This document shows positions 17,554 through 25,799 of a DNA stretch of 64,000 nucleotides, one piece after another. Source of the DNA: Gemmatimonadota bacterium (lineage in GTDB: Bacteria > Gemmatimonadota > Gemmatimonadetes > Gemmatimonadales > Gemmatimonadaceae); assembly GCA_040388625.1 (NCBI GenBank), contig JAZKBK010000004.1:558001-622000 (forward strand), written 5' to 3'. Within the stretch, counting starts at the first letter, position 1. Every line of letters starts with the position of its first letter. Under the pieces are notes generated by a model. That model worked only from the letters and a program-made list of their open reading frames with translations, had not been told where the DNA came from and searched no databases. The position numbers were made by a program, and so were the translations under genes.

Positions 17554-18492
17554 CTACTGTCCGAGCAGCTTATCGTTCGGATTCTTGTCGACCAAAGATA
17601 CGACCGCACCAGAGGTAGTGCCTGCGATGACGGTCGTGGTGCCGGCTGCCGGGCAACTCGGAGCCGAGCCTGAGCTCGTCAACGTGTAGGCCACGGCCGG
17701 TGGTGTAGCGATCGCGGTAAGGACCGATCCCGCCTGTTGCGCGCCGCCAATCGGATCCAGCGGTGGCACCGACGATGATCCTGCGAATGCGGCGGCACCA
17801 ACGGGGAGCAAGCCGTCCGCGAGCAGAGGCGTGGTAGTACCGGCGCCAGTGGCAGTCACACGGTATGTCGATGCGGCCGGCGAAGAAGCTGCCGCCGCAA
17901 AGTTGGCGTACTGGCTCACCGCTCCGAACGCCATGCCAGTAAAGGCAGGCGTACCGGATACAGCGCCGCCCGCGGCGGTTGCTGCAGAAACGAACACATC
18001 AACGGACGCTGCGTTACCGACCGCATCGATGGCGCGCACAGCGAACGCACCAGCCGCCGCCGCCGGGAATGCATCGTCAGTGAGTATCAGGCGCTGCTTG
18101 GGCGTGGCGCCCGCCTTCATGTACCCTGCATGCACCACCGTGTAATAGTGATTTGCAGCGAACGTAAAGGTCGTATCAAGGAGTACCTGGCTGACGACCG
18201 ACGGGCCATTGCAGGCTGCCGTAGTCGTACCGGACGGGAACACGCGGATCCGGTGCTGTCCGGGCGGAACGGCACGATAAGCACCGCTGTTGCCGCGGTA
18301 CTTGATGCTCGCCTCGTTTGCGTTGGTAACGACATCAACGATACGGTAATCCATGTCGATTGTGTCGGGAACAGCATTCACCCAGCGAACCGCTGCGTGC
18401 GGCTCGGGGGTTATGACGGTCGAGACACTATCGCCGGAGCACCCCGCGAACAGCACCAACCCTGCCACGGGGAGCAGACGGTAAACTTTCAT
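17554..18492 (-). CDS. DUF4397-domain lipoprotein
   Basis: 312 residues from the ATG at 18492, which has GGAGAGGA 7-8 nt upstream. A signal peptide with lipobox LFAGC gives a lipidated cysteine near residue 17. The mature protein has the two-repeat beta-sandwich pattern of DUF4397: VRWVNAVPDTIDMDYRI, later FAVRAIDAVGNAASVDVFV, each followed by a YKAVPPGQHRIRV-like or YRVTATGAG strand. DUF4397 proteins are surface or periplasmic lipoproteins of unknown role. It is the last gene of the four-gene susC1 operon, 31 bp after the small lipoprotein. Confidence 0.75.
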   Translation of the reverse strand: MKVYRLLPVAGLVLFAGCSGDSVSTVITPEPHAAVRWVNAVPDTIDMDYRIVDVVTNANEASIKYRGNSGAYRAVPPGQHRIRVFPSGTTTAACNGPSVVSQVLLDTTFTFAANHYYTVVHAGYMKAGATPKQRLILTDDAFPAAAAGAFAVRAIDAVGNAASVDVFVSAATAAGGAVSGTPAFTGMAFGAVSQYANFAAAASSPAASTYRVTATGAGTTTPLLADGLLPVGAAAFAGSSSVPPLDPIGGAQQAGSVLTAIATPPAVAYTLTSSGSAPSCPAAGTTTVIAGTTSGAVVSLVDKNPNDKLLGQ

Positions 18493-18523
18493 TGAATATT
18501 CCTCTCCAAGGGTGAGCACGACG

Positions 18524-19063
18524 TCATTGTATTTGCGTCGGTGGGTTTTCACCGGTGTTCTTCGATCCAGGACCTGAATCGCCAAACCCGGTTGCATGCA
18601 GGACGACTATGATCGCGACGATCGCGGCGACCAACCCGATCGCCGTGACCGTCGTCTTTGATTGAGAGAACGTCTTGGTGCTTACGCTCGTGATCGAATT
18701 GCGCGACAGCATCACCGTTCCTCCTGGAAAGCCTGTAGAGCTTCCGTCGAGGTAGTCGATGTGAGTGACGCTGACACCGAGCAAACTGTCTGTGACCGAA
18801 ACCACCTTGCCATCAAACGTCGCGACATCGTCACCAAGATCGGCCGTAAGAGCAACCCGGCCGACGTTGTTTACGCGGATCTGGACGTTCTGTCCGGCGG
18901 TGAGGTCAGACGGCGCCTGCATCTGGTAGGTGTAGCAGCCAGTAGTCAGCAAAAGACCGCAGACACCGACCGACGCCATCAGCGCAACGAGGCCACGTGG
19001 CGCAAATCGCGCCACGCACCTCACTGCGTCAGGCAGTGCTCGATGGATCATTGAGCTTCGCAC
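18524..19063 (-). CDS. Small lipoprotein, SusCD-linked paralogous family (member 1)
   Basis: 179 residues (GTG at 19063; ATG at 19051 is an alternative). Signal peptide ends in lipobox LLTTGC. The mature part has QIRVNNVGRVALTADLGDD, GKVVSVTDSLLGV and LSRNSITSVS, then a hydrophobic helix (about residues 142-160: IGLVAAIVAIIVVLHATG) and a polar Gly/Pro tail. The same order of motifs, with VTDS and R-x-S conserved, occurs in the lipoprotein at 42556-43005, also next to a susD gene. It lies 11 bp after susD1. Function is unknown; a barrel-associated accessory role is a guess from position. Confidence 0.65.
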   Translation of the reverse strand: MRSSMIHRALPDAVRCVARFAPRGLVALMASVGVCGLLLTTGCYTYQMQAPSDLTAGQNVQIRVNNVGRVALTADLGDDVATFDGKVVSVTDSLLGVSVTHIDYLDGSSTGFPGGTVMLSRNSITSVSTKTFSQSKTTVTAIGLVAAIVAIIVVLHATGFGDSGPGSKNTGENPPTQIQ

Positions 19064-19074
19064 CTAGCCTTTAA

Positions 19075-20811
19075 TCAGTAGCCGTAAGATCCGAGTGCAG
19101 CGGCGTCCTTGCCACCGGGCCCGCCCGTCGTCCACGCCTTCATGCTCCTCACGTCCGTCTCCTGGTACGGAACGGGGAAGTTGAGCGCGGTATACTGCGC
19201 CAGGTCGCCCCAGCCGCGGCTATCGAAGAACCACGCGCCGAGATATGTATAGGCCGTTTCCATGCGCTTTTCCCACTTCATCGCCTCGAAGATATTTCCG
19301 CATGTTGCGTGAGCGAAGTCGGGACCCGTGGGAACGCGTGGTACGCAGGAATTCGCCGCTGCACCGACAGCGATTGGCTGCGTAGCGCTTGTGATCCCGG
19401 TGATCGGCGGAAGGTTGCCCTTGGCCACGCGGGAAATGTTGATCTTTGCCATTGCGTTTACGAAATCCCCCTTCCGGATGTAGCCTTCCGCGGCGAGGAG
19501 ATCCAGTTCAGCGCGCGTCATGATCGGATACGGGCCTGCGCGACCGCCATCGTTCCAGAGCTGGAACCGATAGAAGTCATACTGAGACAGGTTCCACGGA
19601 TCGCCAGACGGGTCGCTGGACCTGCGGTTTCGGAAGTAGAGGTTGGTGCGCGGAGGCTGCTGCGCAGTTCCGGCGCCCGAGCTGACCTGCTGCGCCGCGC
19701 GCGTGTCGCCCGCGGGGAAGCGTTGATCCGCCGTGCGGACGATGAAGGCGTAGCGGTTTCCGAGCGACGTTGCGATCCAGGCGTCGTAGCAGTTTCCGCC
19801 GTTCGGGTCACCCTGGTTTGCAGCGGTGCACCCAGCACGTACGCTATCGGCCATGCCAATGATCATCGGACTCTGCTGCGCCCAGGTGTCGAACAGATAG
19901 TGCTGCTCGTCACCAACGCGCCACGGGGCGACGGTCGTCATCGTGATGTTCAGATCGTTCGGCAGAGCAGCGTTGGCGTCCGCGATGACTTGCGTCCAGT
20001 CAACTGCAGCACGATCCGTGGGAGTACGCGCGACCTCGGCGCGGAAGCGCGCCTTGAAGCCGCGAACCATCTGAATGAACTGTGCAGCGGTGAACGCATT
20101 TCCGTTCACCCACGTGCTGGGCAGCGTGAAGCCAGCACCACCGCCGGCGCCGTTTGGCGCGCTTCCAAGCGCGATGGCCCGAGTCGCCGCTGCGATCGCC
20201 GAATCCATCTGAGTCAGAATGACGGGCATCGCGGCCACCCCGCCCACGAACTTGCTCGGCGGATTCGCGATGGTGTCCGTCTCACTCACGATCGAGAGTG
20301 AGTCGTACGCAATCGCGACGGTGGCATTAGCGAATGCCATCGTAAAGTATGCGAATGCGCGGGCGCGAAGATCCTGCTGGGCACTTCCCAGAGTGAAGCC
20401 TTTCGAGTTGAGCTGAACCAACCCATTTGCCGCGGTGCGTGCGGCACGCTGGCTTCCCTGATAATTGTACGCGTTGTTTCCAGCATACGTATCGGTGCTG
20501 TTGTTGGCGATGGGGGAACGCGGAATGCTCCCGCGCGGACCCAGGCCGTCATTTGCGAGCGACGACGCGTTCTCGAAAGCCATGGTGAGCAAAGCCGGCT
20601 CGATATGTCCGGCGATACCCGATCCGCCGGTCGCGCCCTGCGCGGCGTTGTACGCCGAGCCGAACGAGTTGGCGATCACGCTTTCGACGTCACCGGGTCG
20701 CGCCAGAACACGCGCGACGTCGGGATTGTTCAGATTGGGTGCGGTTACCTGGTCTCCGGCGCAAGCGCCGAGACCTGTCACCGCGACAGCGATATAGAAC
20801 AGCTTTCGCAT
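19075..20811 (-). CDS. SusD/RagB-family outer-membrane lipoprotein (pair 1)
   Basis: 578 residues. Lipobox LGAC near residue 17 predicts surface lipidation. The alpha-helical SusD pattern is visible: an N-terminal LNNPDVARVLARPGDVESVI helix, tetratricopeptide-like helices mid-protein, and the C-terminal GNIFEAMKWEKRMETAYTYLGAWFFDSRGWGDL, a family hallmark. SusD proteins form a lid over the SusC barrel and bind the substrate before TonB-driven uptake. It is the second gene of the operon, 52 bp after susC1. Confidence 0.9.
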   Translation of the reverse strand: MRKLFYIAVAVTGLGACAGDQVTAPNLNNPDVARVLARPGDVESVIANSFGSAYNAAQGATGGSGIAGHIEPALLTMAFENASSLANDGLGPRGSIPRSPIANNSTDTYAGNNAYNYQGSQRAARTAANGLVQLNSKGFTLGSAQQDLRARAFAYFTMAFANATVAIAYDSLSIVSETDTIANPPSKFVGGVAAMPVILTQMDSAIAAATRAIALGSAPNGAGGGAGFTLPSTWVNGNAFTAAQFIQMVRGFKARFRAEVARTPTDRAAVDWTQVIADANAALPNDLNITMTTVAPWRVGDEQHYLFDTWAQQSPMIIGMADSVRAGCTAANQGDPNGGNCYDAWIATSLGNRYAFIVRTADQRFPAGDTRAAQQVSSGAGTAQQPPRTNLYFRNRRSSDPSGDPWNLSQYDFYRFQLWNDGGRAGPYPIMTRAELDLLAAEGYIRKGDFVNAMAKINISRVAKGNLPPITGITSATQPIAVGAAANSCVPRVPTGPDFAHATCGNIFEAMKWEKRMETAYTYLGAWFFDSRGWGDLAQYTALNFPVPYQETDVRSMKAWTTGGPGGKDAAALGSYGY

Positions 20812-20863
20812 TCTCTCCTCATGGGTACCCTGACGGACTCACGCCCGCCAGGGATTCGCGGTT

Positions 20864-23800
20864 TTAGAAGTTCGTGGACAGTGATAGTGTGAACGTCCGC
20901 AGGTTCGGGAACTGGTAGGCATCGACGGCGTTGAGCACCGCCGAACCTGGCGAGTTCGCGCTGGCACCACCCGTGCCGGATACGGCGCCGTAACCCACTT
21001 CAGGATCGAAGCCCTTGTACTTTGTCCACGTCTTGAGGTTGCGACCGGTACCGGAGATCGACCAGTCACCGCCCAATCGGCCAAATGCACCGATGTGGAA
21101 TGCAACCGTTGCTTCGCGAAGCTTCACAAAGCTTGCATCTTCGGTAACTGCGCTGTTGGGGCCGAGAATGTCGTAGAGTCCGCCAGTTCCCGAGCCGTTG
21201 TCAGGCAATGCCGCGCGGTAGTAGTAGCCGAGTGGCTTGACGGTCGAAACATCCTTGCCCGTCTGCTGGTCATCGACCGACAGGAAGTCGAGGAAGCCCC
21301 AGCCGCGGCCCTGGTTGTAAACGCTGCGTCCCTTCGATGCATCGAACAGTACCGATCCACTGAGGCGCTTGTAGCTCGCGTTCTGACCGATGCTCCACCG
21401 ATAAGTTGGCAGTGCGTGACCCAGGGGGACGATCATCGCCGCGCCAGTGGAGTCGCGCTGGATCATCGGCATGCCCCAGTTGATTACCTGGCCGGTGTTG
21501 AAGTGCGACTGGTCGCCGCCCGCTGACGTCGAGAAGAACGGGCTGTTGAGCGGAAGACGCGCCTGCCACAGATTCTTCGTGATGCCATCGGACGGAGTGT
21601 TGCCGGAGCCGGTCCAGACGATATATCCATCCGAATTGGCCTGGAAGTCCTTACCGGTGCCGCACGCGCCCTGTGCTGCGGTTGGCAACTGGCCGCAGCT
21701 GGTGATGAATTTGCGGCCGTAGAACGTGCCGTACTCCTCGCCCTGACGGACGAAGAACAGCGAGCCGGTTCCCTGTGCCGATGCGCCAGCGGTGAATGCT
21801 GGAACGTTGAGCTTGGTGATCTTCGACTTGGCGCGGTCATAGCTCAACCGCGTCGAGGTGCTGAAGTTGGTGCTGTTGACCCAGGGGATGTTGACAGACG
21901 CTTCGAAGGACCGACCCTGGAGCGTACCGGCGTTCTGGTACTGCTGCGAGTAGCCGTAGTACGAAGCGACCGGAACGACCAGGATCTGATCGCGTGAATC
22001 GGTTTTGGATGACGTTACGCTGAAACCGATGCGGTGAAACAGCTCACCATCGAGGCCGAGTTCGGTTTCAACAACGGTTTCGGGACGCAGGTTGCGGTTA
22101 CCGAGGGTCACCGGATTGCCGACGTTTCCTGAGCTCAGTGAGTAAGTCTCGTACTGCGAAACGAAGGCTGGACGGTTACCTGCGGACCCGACCGACGCGC
22201 GCAGCTTGAACTCGTCGAGGGCCGGGATGAACCACCATGGCTCCTGAGCTACGCGCCATGCCAGCGATCCGCGGCCGAACGTCGACCACCGATGTCCGGA
22301 GCCGAACAGCGAGCTTGCGTCGCGACGTACGAGTGCGCCGATGATATAGCGGTCCTTCCAGTCGACGTCTTCGCTCAGGTAGTAGCCGAGGCCGCGAACG
22401 GTGGTGAGACTCGAGCCAACCGTCTGCGACGGCGTGCCGGAAGGTGTGGAGCCGATGTTTGCCGCGTTGGGCAGGCCCACCACACCGAGCCAGTTACCCG
22501 ACAGCACCTGATAGTTGTAATCGGTGCGGTCGAACAGATACCGCAGACTGGTCCGGGTATTGAAGTCAGTGAAGAACGTGCGTGTTGCGATTGCGTCGAC
22601 GCTCGCATTGTACTGCTGCTGTGCTTCAGCGCGGCGCGCAAGGAATCCAGAATTGCTCGTTCCCGCAGGACCGGTCGTCGTGCGATAGCCCTTGTCCTGG
22701 AACGAGATCGCTGTTGCCGCAGTTCCGTCGTAGCTGAAGTTGAAGTTCATCGAGAACCACGTCAGCGGACGCCACTGCGCAGTGCTACCACCGGTGAACC
22801 GGTTGGTCGCCGTGGTCTGCGCATAATTCTGCAGCTCATAGAGCGGGTTGAAGTTCTGCGACCCACCACCCTGCAGGTTGGGGCGGATGTAGAGGCGACC
22901 GAACTGATCGACCGCGTCGAGATTGACGATCGGTGGCGTGCGGGTAAGGCGGAAGAACGCTGCGCCGCCATCTTCTTCCTGATAGCCGTCCTTCGTATCG
23001 TGCGCGAAGGCGCTCGTGACGTCGAAGTTCCAGTTATCGGTGGTACGGCCGGCGTTGAGGCGCGCGGTGGCGCGCTGGAATCCGTTGAGATACTTGATCG
23101 CACCACGCTGCTGCGTGTAGTTGCCGCTTGCGAACATCGTGTTCGGTCCGCTCTTGCCACGGATCTCGACGTTCTGCTGAACGTACGGCTTCGGATCGAC
23201 GAACTGGCCGACCGCGTCGTAGTTCGTGCCGGGCCATCTGTCGATCTGGAATGTGTTCTTGAGCGCGGATCCAGTCACCGTCGAACCCGGATCGACCGGG
23301 AAGGTGGGTGGAGTCTGCGCGAAGACGTCCGGATAGCTGTTGATGAAGCTCGCGACGCTCGCATAGTCGATCGATCGCGCGCAGCTGTTGGACGCGAACG
23401 TTCCGGTTGCAGGTGCTGCGTACGCGCCGGATACGTTGATGCAGAACCGCGTAGCGGTCGGATCCATGCGCATCGCAGTGGTCTGCGCGATCGGCAGCTT
23501 GCGCTCTATGTTGCTAGTGCCGTAATCGGTCCGGAAGGCAGTGTGAAAGCCGTCCGCTCCCGCCTTGCCTGTCTTGGTGGTGATGGAGATAACGCCGTTA
23601 CCAGCGCGCGTTCCATACAGCGACGCTGCAGCTGCACCCTTGATGACTTCGATGTTGTCGATGTCGTTGGGGTTGATACCGCCAAGTCCGCCGCCGCCGG
23701 TCGCCGACATCTGGTCACCCAGAATGATTCCATCGACCACGTACAAGGGCGCGGTCCCGCGTCCCTGCGTGGCGATGGACGTTGGTGCACGAAGCAGGAT

Positions 23801-24337
23801 GGCGGGCGGAGCACCAGGGCGGCCAGAAGCCGACGTGATGTTGGCGCCAGGAACCTTCCCCTCGAGTGCGGCCAGAGGATCGGTGGCTGCAGTCTTGGTC
23901 AGATCCGCAGCATCGACGCGCGTGATGTTGAACGCGAGCTTCTTCTGCTCCGTTCCCGCGGTGACGCCTGCAACCACGACTTCACTCAAGCGGTTGATGT
24001 CCTGTCTGAGCTTGAAGTCGATGGTCTGCGAAGTGGCAGTAGTGATCTTGCTGGTCGGTGTGAAGCCAATCGCGCGAGCACGCACCGTAATGCTGGTTGC
24101 TCCGCGAAGACGCGCTGGCGTGAGTGTGACGGTGTAGTGACCAACCGCATCGGTCGCCACCGAAACGTTCAACTCGTTGATGTACACGTTCGCGTTCGCG
24201 AGCTTCTGGCCCTGCTCAGAAGTCACGGTTCCGCTTATAACAACTTGAGCCTGGGCTTTAGCAAAGCCACTTACGGCTAACATCGCGAAGGCTACCAACC
24301 CTTTTCGCAATATCGGCATCAAACCAGTGCGCCTCAT
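20864..24337 (-). CDS. SusC/RagA-family TonB-dependent outer-membrane transporter (pair 1)
   Basis: 1157 residues from the ATG at 24337, which has GGGAGAG 4 nt before it. Signal peptide about 1-30, carboxypeptidase-D regulatory-like domain about 33-115 (VISGTVTSEQGQKLANANVY), then the plug with LYVVDGIIL and IEVIKGAAAASLYGTRAG, which is the SusC signature, then a barrel ending in the aromatic SLSTNF. It imports a substrate captured by SusD using the TonB-ExbBD motor. The substrate is unknown, since no glycan or metal genes lie beside it. It heads the operon susC1-susD1-lipoprotein-DUF4397. Confidence 0.94.
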   Translation of the reverse strand: MRRTGLMPILRKGLVAFAMLAVSGFAKAQAQVVISGTVTSEQGQKLANANVYINELNVSVATDAVGHYTVTLTPARLRGATSITVRARAIGFTPTSKITTATSQTIDFKLRQDINRLSEVVVAGVTAGTEQKKLAFNITRVDAADLTKTAATDPLAALEGKVPGANITSASGRPGAPPAILLRAPTSIATQGRGTAPLYVVDGIILGDQMSATGGGGLGGINPNDIDNIEVIKGAAAASLYGTRAGNGVISITTKTGKAGADGFHTAFRTDYGTSNIERKLPIAQTTAMRMDPTATRFCINVSGAYAAPATGTFASNSCARSIDYASVASFINSYPDVFAQTPPTFPVDPGSTVTGSALKNTFQIDRWPGTNYDAVGQFVDPKPYVQQNVEIRGKSGPNTMFASGNYTQQRGAIKYLNGFQRATARLNAGRTTDNWNFDVTSAFAHDTKDGYQEEDGGAAFFRLTRTPPIVNLDAVDQFGRLYIRPNLQGGGSQNFNPLYELQNYAQTTATNRFTGGSTAQWRPLTWFSMNFNFSYDGTAATAISFQDKGYRTTTGPAGTSNSGFLARRAEAQQQYNASVDAIATRTFFTDFNTRTSLRYLFDRTDYNYQVLSGNWLGVVGLPNAANIGSTPSGTPSQTVGSSLTTVRGLGYYLSEDVDWKDRYIIGALVRRDASSLFGSGHRWSTFGRGSLAWRVAQEPWWFIPALDEFKLRASVGSAGNRPAFVSQYETYSLSSGNVGNPVTLGNRNLRPETVVETELGLDGELFHRIGFSVTSSKTDSRDQILVVPVASYYGYSQQYQNAGTLQGRSFEASVNIPWVNSTNFSTSTRLSYDRAKSKITKLNVPAFTAGASAQGTGSLFFVRQGEEYGTFYGRKFITSCGQLPTAAQGACGTGKDFQANSDGYIVWTGSGNTPSDGITKNLWQARLPLNSPFFSTSAGGDQSHFNTGQVINWGMPMIQRDSTGAAMIVPLGHALPTYRWSIGQNASYKRLSGSVLFDASKGRSVYNQGRGWGFLDFLSVDDQQTGKDVSTVKPLGYYYRAALPDNGSGTGGLYDILGPNSAVTEDASFVKLREATVAFHIGAFGRLGGDWSISGTGRNLKTWTKYKGFDPEVGYGAVSGTGGASANSPGSAVLNAVDAYQFPNLRTFTLSLSTNF

Positions 24338-24598
24338 TCCACTCTCCCTGCAGATGGGTTCCATGCGACACTCCACAGCCGCGCAACGACAGACCAGCGA
24401 GTCAACGGAAATCCTCCGGAAACGGGTTGCGGTTACAACAACGCGACGGAACTACTGCCGGGCAAAGGAGTACCTCACCGTCTGACAGTGAGTGTCAACG
24501 GTGCGCTTCACCCTGCCGGAAGGCTTATCCAGCCGTCCGGATCTTTTTGCGTGCTTATTGGTTCTTTATGCAGCCCCTACGTTACGGCATAAAAAGTG

Positions 24599-24625
24599 GG
24601 TGTCAATGAAAGAATTATTGACACC
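24599..24625. promoter_or_regulatory. 9-bp perfect inverted repeat (GGTGTCAAT / ATTGACACC), operator-like
   Basis: The arms at 24599-24607 and 24617-24625 are exact reverse complements with a 9-bp spacer. It lies about 260 bp upstream of susC1 and 45 bp downstream of the peptidase stop. It could be a regulator site for susC1 or a weak terminator stem for the peptidase gene. Confidence 0.4.
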
Positions 24626-24646
24626 ATATTAAGAACACGCTAATTA
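24618..24646 (+). promoter_or_regulatory. Sigma70-like promoter on the plus strand, facing the peptidase 3' end
   Basis: TTGACA (24618-24623), a 17-bp spacer, then TAATTA (24641-24646), close to consensus. It reads toward the end of the minus-strand peptidase gene, and no plus-strand gene follows until dnaE at 25800. It may be chance in AT-rich sequence or the start of an antisense RNA. Confidence 0.35.
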
Positions 24647-24669
24647 TTTAGGGACTTTTCGGCCGATAT

Positions 24670-25776
24670 CTACCGGGCGGCAGCCCTCACTGCCGCGAAA
24701 GGATCCTTTCGATTGCGCTTCGCTACGGCGATTATCTGGCGAATCGTCAGCCTCAAATCGTAGTGGTTTCGGGCCCATAACTGATCGAAGGTGTCCAGCC
24801 CGCTGCCGTAGACCCGCCGCGCCAGAAGCGCCGCGTTGTCGAGCTTCACGCGCCGGGCGTACAGCGGAGAAATAGTGCCGAGTCGCGGGGCGATGCTGTC
24901 CACCAGGACTCGACGCGCCGCTGCATAAATCTCCTCTCGCGCAGCGAGCCGCGCGGCCCTGTCATTCGGGTGCGCCCTGAACGCTGAATCCAGCGTATGG
25001 CTCAAGCCGCTCCAGAACGCGCCCAACAACTTGTCGTCCGCCCACCGGGCATCCACCCGGGCAGCAGATGCAGAGTCTCCGCGCGATCTGAACAGGGCCG
25101 CGGCACCTCGCGCCCCCACAAAACTCGCGAACGACTCGTTGAACGGCACCGATCCCGGGGCGTAATACGTGTTGTGCGTCACCTCGTGGATCACGGTATT
25201 GGCCAGTTCCAGCGAATCGGCGCTCAGAGTCGTGTTGAGCAACGGGTCGTTGAAAAAGCCGAGCGTACTGAAGGCTGATGACGGCCTGAGGTAGACGTCG
25301 AAGCCCTGGGACTCCAGGTCCGCCGCAGCGCGTCGAGCGGCAGAAAAATCAAAGAAGCCCTTGTACGGCACCCGTCCCACAACCGGGAACCACCATGTAT
25401 ACGGCACCAGCCGGTCGCGGTAGGCCGCCGAGAGCACCAGGACCAGGGTGTCGTGCTCGACGTGGGAGTAGGTGGTGAAGCTTTCGCCGGTGTTGAGCCC
25501 CAGGGAATCGTGGGCGTACTTCCGAGCCGCCTCCACAATCGTGAGCTTGGCCTTCACCTCGGCTGGCGTGCGTGGATCGGCGATCATTGCCGGTATGGGC
25601 CGACGCCGGCTGAGGATCCGGGCCTCCTCCCAGGCACCACGACCGAGATAGCAGGCAGTAGGCCCCACGACGATCAGGGCCGCTCCCACGATCACAATTG
25701 CGACTGGGAGCAGCGCCTTGCGCACCGTTCGCTTGAGCGAGCGAGAACTCGCCCCCGGTGCCCCTTCTAGGCGCAT
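24670..25776 (-). CDS. COG4324-type predicted aminopeptidase (zinc metallopeptidase)
   Basis: 368 residues. A hydrophobic N-terminal segment ends at GPTACYLGRGAWEEARIL, which can be a lipobox-like signal, so the protein is probably anchored facing the periplasm. The zinc site is HEVTH, followed 14-15 residues later by NESFASFVG. The conserved WWFPVVGRVPYKGFF and FSTLGFFNDPLLNTTL are diagnostic of this family. Members are predicted aminopeptidases but little characterised. The gene is divergent from dnaE with a 23-bp gap. It fits a theme of peptide processing in the window. Confidence 0.82.
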   Translation of the reverse strand: MRLEGAPGASSRSLKRTVRKALLPVAIVIVGAALIVVGPTACYLGRGAWEEARILSRRRPIPAMIADPRTPAEVKAKLTIVEAARKYAHDSLGLNTGESFTTYSHVEHDTLVLVLSAAYRDRLVPYTWWFPVVGRVPYKGFFDFSAARRAAADLESQGFDVYLRPSSAFSTLGFFNDPLLNTTLSADSLELANTVIHEVTHNTYYAPGSVPFNESFASFVGARGAAALFRSRGDSASAARVDARWADDKLLGAFWSGLSHTLDSAFRAHPNDRAARLAAREEIYAAARRVLVDSIAPRLGTISPLYARRVKLDNAALLARRVYGSGLDTFDQLWARNHYDLRLTIRQIIAVAKRNRKDPFAAVRAAAR

Positions 25777-25787
25777 GGACGGGTGCC

Positions 25788-25793
25788 TATCCT
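25788..25793 (+). promoter_or_regulatory. Candidate -10 box (TATCCT) 6 nt before the dnaE GTG
   Basis: TATCCT is followed by six bases and the GTG start at 25800. The divergent peptidase ATG is only 23 bp away, leaving no room for a normal leader, which favours a leaderless transcript. Confidence 0.35.
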
Positions 25794-25799
25794 TAACGG

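Larger units (their letters stand above)
24338..24669. other. 332-bp AT-richer spacer between the COG4324 peptidase and susC1
   Basis: No gene was seen. The part from about 24540 to 24660 is visibly AT-rich compared with the surroundings and carries an inverted repeat and a plus-strand promoter-like pair (separate entries). The susC1 promoter must lie here, but no convincing -35/-10 pair was identified on the minus strand. Confidence 0.6.

Noticed and set aside
22292-24280. A 662-codon plus-strand open frame
   Set aside because: It lies fully antisense to susC1, which has strong domain evidence. The frame is Arg/Asp/Val-rich in the way expected of a GC-rich shadow, with no recognisable motif.
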